Assembly (NCBI GenBank): GCA_037143795.1
Contig: JBAWXZ010000005.1
Location: 124,001 to 188,000 of the forward strand
Origin: Firm-13 sp037143795
Lineage (GTDB): Bacteria > Bacillota > Clostridia > Saccharofermentanales > Saccharofermentanaceae
Direction of reading: 5' to 3'
DNA: 64,000 bases
The number at the start of each line of letters is the position of its first letter. Position 1 is the first letter of the stretch. A program made the translations under genes and the position numbers. A model generated the notes under the pieces. It was not told the DNA's origin. It searched no databases and was given only the letters and a program-made list of their open reading frames with translations. Shown here piece after piece: positions 1 to 8,422 of the stretch.

Positions 1-4
1 GGTA

Positions 5-43
5 TATAGTTAGTTACAGAAGCAACTAACTAGTTAAGCAACT
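5..43 (+). promoter_or_regulatory. Probable -10 and operator of the ytrA-like operon
   Basis: A TATAGT hexamer at 5-10 could be a -10 box whose -35 lies outside the window. It overlaps a perfect 9-bp inverted repeat, TAGTTAGTT (7-15) and AACTAACTA (24-32), spaced by 8 nt. A shorter AGTT/AACT dyad follows at 32-35/40-43. YtrA-type GntR regulators usually repress their own operon from dyads of this kind, so autoregulation is the likely role. The dyad is seen; the regulator assignment is inference. Confidence 0.55.
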
Positions 44-64
44 GGGTAAAAAGGAGGAATCCAA

Positions 65-433
65 TTGAAGATTAATTTTGAAGACGAACGCCCGATATTT
101 CTGCAGATAGCAGAACAGATCGAGGACGGCATTCTGTCCGGGGCTTTTCCGGAAGAGACACAGATACCATCAACAACGGAGATATCATTGAATTACAAAA
201 TCAACCCGGCTACAGCCCTGAAGGGAATCAACCTGTTAGTCGACGGCGGCATTGCATATAAGAAAAGAGGGCTTGGTATGTTTGTAAATACAGGAGCGGT
301 GAAGACGATCCGGGGGAAGAGAAAAGAAGAGTTTTTTGAAAACTACATCACGAAACTTGCAGGCGAGGCCAAAAAACTGGGCCTGACAATAGAAGAGATC
401 GTCAGTATGATAGAAAGGGGATTTGAACAATGA
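65..433 (+). CDS. GntR-family regulator, YtrA subfamily
   Basis: 122 aa, starting at TTG 65 after a strong AAGGAGG (51-57). Residues about 8-75 form the GntR winged helix-turn-helix, with the typical opening RPIFLQIAEQIEDGILSG and the motif IPSTTEISLNYKINPATALKG. The C-terminus is only about 45 residues, which is the mark of the YtrA subfamily: a dimer helix and no ligand-binding domain. Its stop overlaps the start of the ABC ATPase by 4 nt. It most likely represses this three-gene ABC operon from the dyad just upstream. The inducer is unknown; relatives answer to cell-wall stress. Confidence 0.88.
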   Translation: MKINFEDERPIFLQIAEQIEDGILSGAFPEETQIPSTTEISLNYKINPATALKGINLLVDGGIAYKKRGLGMFVNTGAVKTIRGKRKEEFFENYITKLAGEAKKLGLTIEEIVSMIERGFEQ

Positions 434-1281
434 GCGGTATTGAAATTAAAAACACATCCAAGGATTTCGGGAATGTCCACGCTCTGAAGAATGTCAGCGT
501 ACATTTCGGCGAGAAAAAAATATACGGGCTGCTCGGCAGAAACGGCGCCGGCAAATCCACTCTTTTGAATGTAATTACGGGACGGATTTTCGCAAATAAC
601 GGTGAGGTGCTTGTAGATGGTGAGACTGCACTGGAAAACGACGGTGCGCTTCAGAAGATCTATATGATGAGTGAGAAGAATTATTACCCTGAGAATATGA
701 AGATCCGGGACGTGTTCGCATGGACAAGGGAATTTTATCCGGATTTTGATACAGCCTATGCGACTAAGCTGGCTGACCGGTTTGAGCTGAATATAAACAA
801 AAAAGTGAAGACGCTCTCTACCGGTTACAGTTCGATTTTCAAACTTATAACCGCATTGTCGACAAACGCTCCCTATATACTTCTCGACGAACCGGTACTT
901 GGCCTTGATGCTAATCACAGGGATCTCTTCTACAGGATTGTCATAGAAAAATTCAGTGAAAATCCCTGCACAGTGATCATATCAACACATCTCATCGAAG
1001 AGGCGGCCGGCGTAATAGACCATGTCGTCATTATTAAGGACGGAGAAATCATTAAGGATGAATCCCGTGACGACCTGATGTCAAAAGGATATACCGCCAC
1101 GGGCGCCGCGTCGGTTGTCGACAGCTTCACAGCAGATAAGAACGTACTTGGAACGGATAGCCTCGGCGGCTTGAAGACAGCATATATTTCGGGGACGCTT
1201 GACAGAAGTACCGTGCCGGCCGGAATAGAGATCAGCAAAATGGATCTGCAGAGATTGTTTATCCAGCTGACAAATTCATAA
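430..1281 (+). CDS. ABC transporter ATP-binding protein (YtrB-like)
   Basis: 283 aa. One nucleotide-binding domain: Walker A GRNGAGKST at residues 36-44, Walker B YILLDEPVLGLD near 151-162 and the H-loop ISTHLIEEA near 187. The signature is degenerate, LSTGYSS instead of LSGGQ, as is common in YtrB-type ATPases paired with GntR regulators. The ATG overlaps the regulator's stop, so the two are translationally coupled. The permease follows 14 nt downstream. The operon is likely an export or membrane-stress transporter; the substrate cannot be read from sequence. Confidence 0.9.
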   Translation: MSGIEIKNTSKDFGNVHALKNVSVHFGEKKIYGLLGRNGAGKSTLLNVITGRIFANNGEVLVDGETALENDGALQKIYMMSEKNYYPENMKIRDVFAWTREFYPDFDTAYATKLADRFELNINKKVKTLSTGYSSIFKLITALSTNAPYILLDEPVLGLDANHRDLFYRIVIEKFSENPCTVIISTHLIEEAAGVIDHVVIIKDGEIIKDESRDDLMSKGYTATGAASVVDSFTADKNVLGTDSLGGLKTAYISGTLDRSTVPAGIEISKMDLQRLFIQLTNS

Positions 1282-1295
1282 GGGGGGAAAGTAAC

Positions 1296-2075
1296 ATGAA
1301 ACTCAAGTCAACTGTTAAATATCAGATGATTGATATGGGAAAACCGGTTTCTATTTTTTATTTTGTACTGTTGTGTGTTCTGGTGTTTGGATTTACTGTA
1401 ACTGGCGCAAGATTTGTGATATCCGGGAATATTGTTTCTACTACAAACGGATCCGGGTTCTCAGGTATGGAATTAGCGACGGTAGTTTTTCTATTCGTGT
1501 GCGGACTGAATTCTTTCAAGGAATTCTTCCGGATGTTCATGCAGAACGGCATTTCAAGAAAGACGATTTTCATCAGCAGGTTAATTACGATACTGGCTGT
1601 CTGCACAGGTATGGCAGTTATCGACAAAGGAATTCTGCTTCTGGGAAAATTAATTGCCTCCATCAGTAACAGGATTTTCTACAAAGGCTTATTTGAGATG
1701 ATCTATTCAGTACGTGCTGACCGGATAAGCCCCATGCATATGCATATCGACGGATTCTTCTTTAACCTTTGCCTCTATCTGGCCGCTATGACAATCGGAT
1801 ATTTTACTACGATTGCCTTCTACCGGATGAACAGAATTGCCAAAATTACGGTAGCTGTCGGCGTACCGATGGTACTTCTGAACGGTCTGCCTATTCTGGA
1901 TGCCGTCCTTTTTCACGGCGCAGTTATGAGAGCACTTGTCAGCGTATTTACATTTGCTTTCGGTTTCCAAAACGGCGGGAACCCCTATTTTGGAATGGTT
2001 TCCCTTCTTTTGATCGCCGCTGTCTTCTGCTGTCTGAGCTGGCTGATGGTGCGCAGGGCTGTTGTGAAAGACTGA
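1296..2075 (+). CDS. ABC transporter membrane subunit
   Basis: 259 aa hydrophobic protein with about six membrane segments: near residues 18-40 (FYFVLLCVLVFGFTV), 55-75, 95-120, 160-180, 190-215 and a last one before the basic end VRRAVVKD. AGGGGGG precedes the ATG. It forms the membrane half of the transporter with the ATPase ending 14 nt upstream. It has no clear family motif, which is usual for these fast-evolving permeases, so the role rests mainly on context. Confidence 0.78.
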   Translation: MKLKSTVKYQMIDMGKPVSIFYFVLLCVLVFGFTVTGARFVISGNIVSTTNGSGFSGMELATVVFLFVCGLNSFKEFFRMFMQNGISRKTIFISRLITILAVCTGMAVIDKGILLLGKLIASISNRIFYKGLFEMIYSVRADRISPMHMHIDGFFFNLCLYLAAMTIGYFTTIAFYRMNRIAKITVAVGVPMVLLNGLPILDAVLFHGAVMRALVSVFTFAFGFQNGGNPYFGMVSLLLIAAVFCCLSWLMVRRAVVKD

Positions 2076-2133
2076 TCAATCCAATGCCCGCTTTACGGGC
2101 AAACCGGGCAAACCGGGCATAAGCGACGCATAG

Positions 2134-2180
2134 GCCGCTGCAGGACGAACAGGAATGTTCGGAACGCAGCGGTTCTTTTT
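2134..2180 (+). terminator. Rho-independent terminator after the ABC operon
   Basis: Stem CCGCTGC (2135-2141) pairs with GCAGCGG (2166-2172). An inner hairpin GAAC/GTTC lies at 2147-2160. The run TTCTTTTT follows directly. The preceding stretch 2084-2120 holds short GGGC-type repeats that could form an alternative hairpin (ATGCCCG 2084-2090 with CGGGCAT 2114-2120) but has no T tract. Confidence 0.75.
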
Positions 2181-2327
2181 GATGCTTGACTTTAACGATG
2201 AAAGGGATTAACGTATATACATAGCGCGGCTAGGCATAGGATAACAATGTATAATGGTGCAGCTGGAAACAATAGGCGGATAAATACGGACTGCATCGCA
2301 GGACGCCGGCATGAGAGGTGAGAAAGT

Positions 2328-2684
2328 ATGGCAGCTGATACAGTGGATAAGGAATTGCTCAAAGGGACGATTCCGCTCATGGTCCTCTCCCTGATCGACA
2401 AAAGGGACCTGTACGGATACCAGATCATTAAGTATCTGCGTGTTCTGTCGGGTGAGACGTTTGTATTTAAGGAAGGAACCCTCTATCCAATACTGCACAG
2501 CCTGGAGAAGCGCCAGTTTATTGTCAGCTACTGGCAGGAAAGCAGCGTAGGAAGGAAACGAAAATACTACCGGATTTCCGAACAGGGATTACGGGAACTC
2601 ACCGACAGGCTCATGGCCTGGAACACATTTACAGGTGCCGTAGCGCTTGTATTGGAAGGAGAGGTGCCCGTTAATGAAGCTTGA
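2328..2684 (+). CDS. PadR-family transcriptional regulator
   Basis: 118 aa, about the length of the short PadR class (winged helix plus one dimer helix). Typical PadR sequence is seen: the opening LLKGTIPLMVLSLIDKRDLYGYQI is split by no gap, and FKEGTLYPILHSLEKR forms the recognition region. A GAGGTGAGAA ribosome site lies just upstream. The next gene starts inside its last codons (11-nt overlap), so both are co-translated. PadR proteins with a HAAS-domain partner usually act as repressors of envelope genes; here the likely targets are its own operon and the small membrane protein behind it. Confidence 0.88.
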   Translation: MAADTVDKELLKGTIPLMVLSLIDKRDLYGYQIIKYLRVLSGETFVFKEGTLYPILHSLEKRQFIVSYWQESSVGRKRKYYRISEQGLRELTDRLMAWNTFTGAVALVLEGEVPVNEA

Positions 2685-2994
2685 TGCTTTCGAGATATAC
2701 ATCCGCTCCGTGACGCACCGGATCGATGACAGGGAAGCCCGGAAAGAGACTGCAAAGGAACTGCGGGAACACCTGACCGAGTCATATGAAGAACAAATAT
2801 CGATGGGAAAGCTGCACGATGAAGCTGTAAAAATTTCACTGGACAATTTCGGGGATGCCCGGGGAATAGGCGCAGATCTCGATACGATTCACACCCGAAG
2901 GTTCAAGTTATGGCAGGTCTTTATAATTACCGCGGTTGTCATAATTTTCATTTCATTTGTATTCGGCTATTTTTATGCAAATCTGGGCAATTGA
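2674..2994 (+). CDS. HAAS/permease-prefix-domain membrane protein
   Basis: 106 aa from ATG 2674, chosen because GGAAGGAGAGG (2654-2664) sits 9 nt before it. Residues about 1-75 are helical and charged, with AKELREHLTESYEEQ and DNFGDARGIG, as in the HAAS/permease prefix domain found next to PadR regulators. One C-terminal membrane helix follows (about residues 80-103, VFIITAVVIIFISFVFGYF). It starts within the PadR coding sequence. Such proteins probably take part in PadR signalling or act as anti-regulators; this is known for the association, not shown here. Confidence 0.75.
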   Translation: MKLDAFEIYIRSVTHRIDDREARKETAKELREHLTESYEEQISMGKLHDEAVKISLDNFGDARGIGADLDTIHTRRFKLWQVFIITAVVIIFISFVFGYFYANLGN

Positions 2995-3012
2995 TTTTTA
3001 AAGGAGAAATAT

Positions 3013-3396
3013 ATGAATCATCTGATTAAGAAACAACTCTGGTACATTCTGGTACTTCTGGTTCTGTTTTATGCTGTTCCGCTGATTTATTTCCTTCCAG
3101 CCCTTGAAGATGCATTTATCACTTCATTATCCGCATCAATGCTGCTTCTTTATAATCCGGCCGCCATACTGGCGATAAGTGCCGTATACGGATTCAAACA
3201 CAGTTTCAAATGGTATTATTTACTTATGGTACCTGTTCTGTTTGTCCCGTCTGTCTTTATTTTTTATAACGGCTCTGCGCTCATTTACGGCCTGTTCTAT
3301 GAAGTCTTCTGCGTTGCCGGACTGGGGCTCGGCATCCTTCTCGGACTGGGGAGAACAAACGAAAAGAAACAAAAAAGCGCAAATTCCGGTCAATAA
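3013..3396 (+). CDS. Small four-helix membrane protein
   Basis: 127 aa, start ATG 3013 after AAGGAGAAA. Four hydrophobic segments are visible (about residues 8-30, 37-58, 68-86 and 92-113), then a basic, polar tail (RTNEKKQKSANSGQ). No family is recognised. It is the third gene of the PadR operon, so it may be the target membrane function controlled by that regulator. Confidence 0.65.
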   Translation: MNHLIKKQLWYILVLLVLFYAVPLIYFLPALEDAFITSLSASMLLLYNPAAILAISAVYGFKHSFKWYYLLMVPVLFVPSVFIFYNGSALIYGLFYEVFCVAGLGLGILLGLGRTNEKKQKSANSGQ

Positions 3397-3462
3397 TGCA
3401 AATTTGATTATTATTTTACATGATGATTTTGCTTTCTTTCTATTCGATTATCTTGAGGGAAC

Positions 3463-3495
3463 CGTCATTTAATAACAGTTTGTTATTAAATGACG
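3463..3495. terminator. Perfect 15-bp hairpin, probable bidirectional terminator
   Basis: The arms at 3463-3477 and 3481-3495 are perfect reverse complements of 15 bp (CGTCATTTAATAACA) with only a 3-nt loop, GTT. It lies 67 nt after the small membrane protein and 160 nt before the next gene. No clean T tract follows (ATTCCCCTTTGC), so termination is uncertain. It could also be an mRNA-end stabiliser or a mobile palindromic repeat. Confidence 0.5.
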
Positions 3496-3654
3496 ATTCC
3501 CCTTTGCTGTATATTCATCCCATCTCATCTGTTTCACAACGAAATTATTTTTTTTGCCGTTTTTATGCAATAATGGTTATGAAACTTCCTGCTATTGGGT
3601 GAAAATTGCCCGTGCAAAGCATAACGTACATTTTGTAAAAGAAAGGTGCCTGTT

Positions 3655-5073
3655 ATGAATAATAAAAAATGGGTCAAATGGGTTGTGCTGGCAGCCTGCA
3701 TGTTCCTTGCAGCAGCCGGATGTATTATTGCAGGTATTATGTGCCTCCTGGGACTAATCTCCTTTGGTACACCGGCAAATACCAATGGCGGACATTTGCC
3801 GGGAACGGAATTCAATTTCTATGCGGGACCGGTTTTGCCGCTCAGCGCATCGGGTGATACCGGAAACCTTCAGACCGACCGTGAAATAACGTTTGATTTT
3901 ACAGGCTTCGGCACGGGAAGCACAGACGGCAGCGCAGCGGTTACTGACAGGTATACCCTTACAAACACTTCGGAAACGGATGCAAATGTACAGCTTATCT
4001 ATCCCTTTGAGAATAGTTTCTCCTCCGGCTATACCGGTGCCGCAGCTATTCCACAGATCGAGGCAGACGGCATAGTGATGGATACTAATATCAGGATTGG
4101 CAGATACAGCGGCGGACTTACCGATGATAATATGAATTTGCAGGATGCCGGCAGCTGGGAAGAATATAAGGATATCCTGTCAGACGGCAGTTACCTCAAA
4201 AACGCCCTGTCGGAAACGTCTCTGTCAAGCCAGCCTGTCACGGTATATTTCTTTGAAAATATTACCCTGCCTGAGGGAAATATCACGGATGCCGGTACAA
4301 TTGCCATGGAGTTTGCCCTTGATACCGCAAAGTCGAAGGTAATCACATATGGGTTAAACGGATATTCGGGCGATGGAAGCAGTAACCAGTACAGTTTTTT
4401 CACACAGGAATACGGTACCGGCCTGCGCTGCCTGATTGTGATTGGTGATCCGATTTCCGACTATGAACTTAAAGGATATTCAGATGGCAGCTGCACGAAT
4501 GAACTGGCAGGGCTTTCATGCAGCGTAAATATTTTCGAATCTACATTAGGGGATATCCTTACAACCTGTGTAGAGGATTTCTACAGCAGGAACGTCGAAA
4601 ACGCATCTTCCGGAGAGGATATTCCGGGTTTCTGTACAGTCGATAACGTATCCCGGGCAGCGTATGATTTTTATCTTTCCTATGCCTCCGGCGATGATAT
4701 CGCGATAAGATACAGCTCATGGTGCCGCTTTGATGACATTATCCAGGATGCTTTTAGTGCCGGCAGGGTGATGTATGCGACCTGTGAAGTAACAATTCCG
4801 GCAGGGACAAGTATAAATATCGTATCAAAATTCACCAAAGCCCCCAGCCATAATTATATTGGATTCAGAACAAATGCCGAAGCATCCAAGGGCTTTGATA
4901 TGGCCGTGACCCTCGGCAGCCCTTTAACCTTCAGGCAGCAGAAAGCCGGCATCATACTTCCAGCGGACGTAACAATAACAGATCAGAACTTTGGATTTGA
5001 TATTGCGGCAGGTATTACCACCGTTGACTTAACCGGCGAATATTACCATATGGAGATCGCAGGGAAAAGATAA
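3655..5073 (+). CDS. Secreted or membrane-anchored protein of unknown function
   Basis: 472 aa from ATG 3655, set by GAAAGG (3641-3646) at a 9-nt distance; an in-frame GTG at 3646 would overlap that site. An N-terminal hydrophobic segment (about residues 10-36) is either an uncleaved anchor or a lipoprotein signal with a possible lipobox LAAAGC. The remaining 430 residues are acidic, rich in Ser, Gly, Thr and Asp, and probably beta-rich, as in extracellular proteins. I recognise no catalytic motif or family. It is followed at 40 nt by a lipoprotein hydrolase, so both may act at the cell surface. Confidence 0.75.
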   Translation: MNNKKWVKWVVLAACMFLAAAGCIIAGIMCLLGLISFGTPANTNGGHLPGTEFNFYAGPVLPLSASGDTGNLQTDREITFDFTGFGTGSTDGSAAVTDRYTLTNTSETDANVQLIYPFENSFSSGYTGAAAIPQIEADGIVMDTNIRIGRYSGGLTDDNMNLQDAGSWEEYKDILSDGSYLKNALSETSLSSQPVTVYFFENITLPEGNITDAGTIAMEFALDTAKSKVITYGLNGYSGDGSSNQYSFFTQEYGTGLRCLIVIGDPISDYELKGYSDGSCTNELAGLSCSVNIFESTLGDILTTCVEDFYSRNVENASSGEDIPGFCTVDNVSRAAYDFYLSYASGDDIAIRYSSWCRFDDIIQDAFSAGRVMYATCEVTIPAGTSINIVSKFTKAPSHNYIGFRTNAEASKGFDMAVTLGSPLTFRQQKAGIILPADVTITDQNFGFDIAAGITTVDLTGEYYHMEIAGKR

Positions 5074-5112
5074 GGTTAGTGTAAATTTTGATTCATACAG
5101 GAGGAAGGGCAT

Positions 5113-6006
5113 ATGAAAAAACACATGGTTCCGGTTCTTTGGGCGGCAATTCTGCTTCTGGCCGGGTGCTCAGGCACGAAAGGAACAGAGGACGGGACAA
5201 GCGGTGTATCATCTGCAGTACAGGCTGCAGTGACAACTGCCGCTACGACATCTTCAGAAACAACGAAATTAATGGAAACAACGGCAGCATCAGCAGCCCC
5301 CGCTGAACTTGTACTCCCGCTTACGGAGAACACCACGGGAAAAGTGCAGATACAGACTGTATCCGGTAGTTTGTCCTACAAATACAATTCATATATCATC
5401 ACTTCGGCTGAGGGTGAATCGGTAGTCGTTGATCCGACATCGATGCCCTCCGTTGATATTGTTGACATCAATCCGGCCGCCATTATTTCCACACACGCAC
5501 ATGACGACCACGTTTCCAAAAAATTCACCGATGCCTATGACTGCCAGAAAATCATGTATACAAAAGCTGATATAAAAACAAAGGACTTTCATATCTATAC
5601 TGTACCATCATCACATGCCGACGATATGATCCTTGATAATGCAACAAACTACATCGCAGTATTCGAGGTTGACGGCCTGCGCATTGCCCACATGGGAGAT
5701 ATCGGCCAGACTGTGCTGACCGATGACCAGCTTGCAGCAATCGGCGAAATCGACATCGCGTTCATGCAGTTTGAAAACAGTTATTCGAATATGTCGCTCA
5801 AAAATGAAAAGGGATTCAACCTGATTGAACAGCTCAATCCCAAAATCATTATTCCGACTCACTATACAGAGGCAGCGATTCCGGTACTCACGGAAAAGTA
5901 TGGCGCCGTACAGGAATTTGATAATGTACTGGCTGTTTCCCGGGAAGACCTTCCCGAAAAAGCGCTTACCGTATACCACATCACCAATACTCACAAATAC
6001 AGTTAA
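5113..6006 (+). CDS. Lipoprotein metallo-beta-lactamase-fold hydrolase (UlaG-like)
   Basis: 297 aa after AGGAGGAAGG. A lipobox LLAGC puts the acylated cysteine at residue 19, followed by a Thr/Ser/Ala-rich linker to about residue 65. The fold starts near residue 80. The zinc motif HxHxDH is H128, H130, D132 and H133; further metal ligands are likely in PSSHADD, HMGDIGQ (Asp) and PTHYTEA (His). The pattern without a long insertion fits the UlaG-like branch, which includes lactonases and phosphodiesterases. The substrate is unknown. It is probably exposed on the outer face of the membrane and may be co-transcribed with the secreted protein before it. Confidence 0.85.
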   Translation: MKKHMVPVLWAAILLLAGCSGTKGTEDGTSGVSSAVQAAVTTAATTSSETTKLMETTAASAAPAELVLPLTENTTGKVQIQTVSGSLSYKYNSYIITSAEGESVVVDPTSMPSVDIVDINPAAIISTHAHDDHVSKKFTDAYDCQKIMYTKADIKTKDFHIYTVPSSHADDMILDNATNYIAVFEVDGLRIAHMGDIGQTVLTDDQLAAIGEIDIAFMQFENSYSNMSLKNEKGFNLIEQLNPKIIIPTHYTEAAIPVLTEKYGAVQEFDNVLAVSREDLPEKALTVYHITNTHKYS

Positions 6007-6068
6007 GAAAACAATCCGTTATACCCCGTCAGAATACCGGAAGATCAATTTCTCATAGGAGGTAAAGG

Positions 6069-7007
6069 ATGTATTCAGAATTCGGATTGGAGCTTGCACT
6101 CGCACAACAGGGAGTACTTAATCTGCGAAGGATCGACGCAAAAACAGAAAGTCTCAGAAGGGAACGGATAACACTTGCAGACAATCTGGCCGGCCTCGAA
6201 AAACTTCTGGACAAAGAAGACAAGGACCTCGAGAGAATTGAGAACAAGGGTCTCTCGCATCTATTCTATTCCGTTCTTGGCCGTCTCGATGAAAAAATCG
6301 ATAAGGAACAGCGCGAAGCATTTGCTGCCCGGCTGAAATACGACCAGGCTGTGACGGATCTTTCCGGAGTGGAAAAAGAGCTCGGGGATCTCGCATCTGA
6401 ACGGGTGCAATACACGGACTGCGAGCAAAAATATGCGGATCTTTACGAGCAGAAAAAAGCGCAGCTTCTGCAATCAGGTTCGGAGACGGCAATGAAAATT
6501 GTATCAGCGACCGCGAAACTTCAGGCGGTCAGAAACAACGTCAGGGAGATCCGGGAAGCCATCACGGCCGGAATGGCATCCCAGGACAGTCTCAATGAGG
6601 TGCTGCGCAGCCTGGGTAAAGCCGAGGGCTGGGGGACATGGGATCTTATGGGCGGCGGGCTGCTTTGCGACCTTGCCAAACACTCCGATATTGACGATGC
6701 ACAGACGGAAGCCCGGCAGGCGCAATATCTGCTGCGTCAATTCAGAACGGAACTCGTTGATGTAAGGATAGACTCGGATCTTCAGGTGGAAGTAGGCAGT
6801 TTTGCTAAATTTGCGGATTTCTTCTTTGACGGGCTCTTTGCTGACTGGTGTATGCAGTCGAAGATTCACGATTCTCAGGCTAATGTTGAAAGTGTCGAAA
6901 AACAGGTGGAGGACGTTATCCTGAGGCTCCGCTTACTGGCCGAGAACGAAACGGCTGTTATTATGAAGCTCGAAAAGGAGATAGAAAATCTGGTGTTGGA
7001 CGCATAA
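6069..7007 (+). CDS. Coiled-coil protein of unknown function
   Basis: 312 aa after TAGGAGG (6056-6062). Long heptad-like stretches rich in Leu, Glu, Lys, Arg and Gln cover about residues 10-175 (for example EKLLDKEDKDLERIENKG) and again about 240-310. A glycine-rich patch AEGWGTWDLMGGGLLCDL near 190-207 breaks the coils. No signal peptide or membrane helix is seen. I recognise the general look of small cytosolic coiled-coil proteins of Clostridia but no function. It stands 62 nt after the lipoprotein hydrolase. Confidence 0.7.
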   Translation: MYSEFGLELALAQQGVLNLRRIDAKTESLRRERITLADNLAGLEKLLDKEDKDLERIENKGLSHLFYSVLGRLDEKIDKEQREAFAARLKYDQAVTDLSGVEKELGDLASERVQYTDCEQKYADLYEQKKAQLLQSGSETAMKIVSATAKLQAVRNNVREIREAITAGMASQDSLNEVLRSLGKAEGWGTWDLMGGGLLCDLAKHSDIDDAQTEARQAQYLLRQFRTELVDVRIDSDLQVEVGSFAKFADFFFDGLFADWCMQSKIHDSQANVESVEKQVEDVILRLRLLAENETAVIMKLEKEIENLVLDA

Positions 7008-7134
7008 TCCGTGAAATGATTTTTGTAAGCCTTTATCATGTGACTTCTGAATTCTGATACAATAAAGATGTACAGATATGCGGCTGCATTCATCCGGTGC
7101 AGGTCGGAAGTGAAAATTGAGAGGCGATTCAAAA

Positions 7135-8403
7135 ATGATTTATTCAGTTTATGAGTTGTTTTATATTTTTGCTGTTTATGCTTTTCTTGGATGGCTCCTT
7201 GAAGTTGTTTTCGTTGCAGCCACCAGGGGCGGATTTGATAACAGGGGCTTTCTCAATGGACCGGCCTGTCCGATTTACGGATTTGGCGCTCTGCTTACCC
7301 TTTTAATTCTGACTCCGTTCCGAAGTAACTTCCTGGCGTTTTTTGCCTGTTCGGTTGTTCTTGCAACAATTCTGGAGCTCACTGCCGGATTTATTCTCGA
7401 GAAAGTCTTCCACGAAAAGTGGTGGGATTATAAAGACGAGCCGTTGAATTTCTACGGATATATCTGCATGAAGTACTCTCTTGCCTGGGGCGCCGGCTGT
7501 GCATTCCTGATGTATATCCTGCATCCGCTTGTGATTCGGTTTTTTGCCTGGATTCCGGCACCTGCCGGGTTCCTGTTTGTCGCGTGCCTGTATTTGCTTC
7601 TGGCGGCGGACCTGGGTGTTACCCTTGTTGCTTTTTCCAAAATCGCAGACAATATACGCATGATCAATCAACTGGGATCAAAAATACGATTGTTATCGGA
7701 TACAATCGGCGACAATATATCCGGAGGCATTTTCTCTGTCATGAGGGCAAAGGACAGACGGGTATCCGATATTGATGAACTCAGAGAAAAATATGACGGA
7801 CTCGTACAAAGGAATAAAATCCTTTTAAACAGGCTCTTTAGATTTTTTCATCCCTTAACAGGCCTCATGGACAGGGAAAGAATAAGAATGAGCCGCAAAA
7901 CGGCCGGTACTGCCAGGCGTGCTCTTTCCGAAGAACTTTATTACAGTACGATCGAGGAGCTGCTTGCTGCGGATTGCGTGCAGGAGATGCAGCAATATAA
8001 GCAGCACGGCGACACATCGACATATACGCATTGTCTTGCTGTTGCATACTACAGCTATCGCCTGTGCCGTGTACTTCCGATAAAGGTGGATATAAAAAGT
8101 GTTGCGCGCGGCGCACTTCTTCATGATTTGTTCCTTTATGACTGGCATATTCCGGACGGGAGCCATCGTCTCCATGGCTTTTACCATCCCGGATTTGCAT
8201 ATGCGAATGCTGTGAAATATTTTGATATTAACAATATAGAAGCTGACATTATACGGAAACATATGTGGCCGCTGACTGTAACTCGGGTGCCCCGATGCCG
8301 TGAGGCTGCCATTGTCTGCCTTGTCGACAAGTTCTGCTCATTTTCCGAGACTATCGGTCTCCGTTACAAGAGGCAATTAGTTTTCGAGAGCCCCAAAGAA
8401 TAA
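7135..8403 (+). CDS. PF06541 (DUF1113) membrane domain fused to HD domain
   Basis: 422 aa from ATG 7135, with GAGAGGCG 8 nt before it; an in-frame TTG at 7117 lies upstream of that site. Residues 1-150 match the putative ABC-transporter-type family PF06541: several membrane helices with LGWLLEV, GFLNGPACPIYGFGA, LELTAGFILEKVF and WWDYKDEPLNF. A charged linker (about 180-270) leads to an HD domain: H in TYTHCLAVAYYSY, then H330-D331 in ARGALLHDLFLYDW, later histidines in RLHGFYHPGFA and IRKHMWP. This suggests a membrane-tethered phosphohydrolase, perhaps acting on a nucleotide. The substrate is not known. Confidence 0.85.
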   Translation: MIYSVYELFYIFAVYAFLGWLLEVVFVAATRGGFDNRGFLNGPACPIYGFGALLTLLILTPFRSNFLAFFACSVVLATILELTAGFILEKVFHEKWWDYKDEPLNFYGYICMKYSLAWGAGCAFLMYILHPLVIRFFAWIPAPAGFLFVACLYLLLAADLGVTLVAFSKIADNIRMINQLGSKIRLLSDTIGDNISGGIFSVMRAKDRRVSDIDELREKYDGLVQRNKILLNRLFRFFHPLTGLMDRERIRMSRKTAGTARRALSEELYYSTIEELLAADCVQEMQQYKQHGDTSTYTHCLAVAYYSYRLCRVLPIKVDIKSVARGALLHDLFLYDWHIPDGSHRLHGFYHPGFAYANAVKYFDINNIEADIIRKHMWPLTVTRVPRCREAAIVCLVDKFCSFSETIGLRYKRQLVFESPKE

Positions 8404-8422
8404 GGTACAGAGGGCGGAGTTT

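Noticed and set aside
343..918. A 191-codon minus-strand frame over the first ABC ATPase
   Set aside because: The plus strand has an intact Walker A/B ATPase here; the mirror frame shows no motif.
2084..2122. GCAAACCGG-type tandem units as a CRISPR-like or VNTR repeat
   Set aside because: Only two to three short copies exist without spacers; more likely part of the terminator region.
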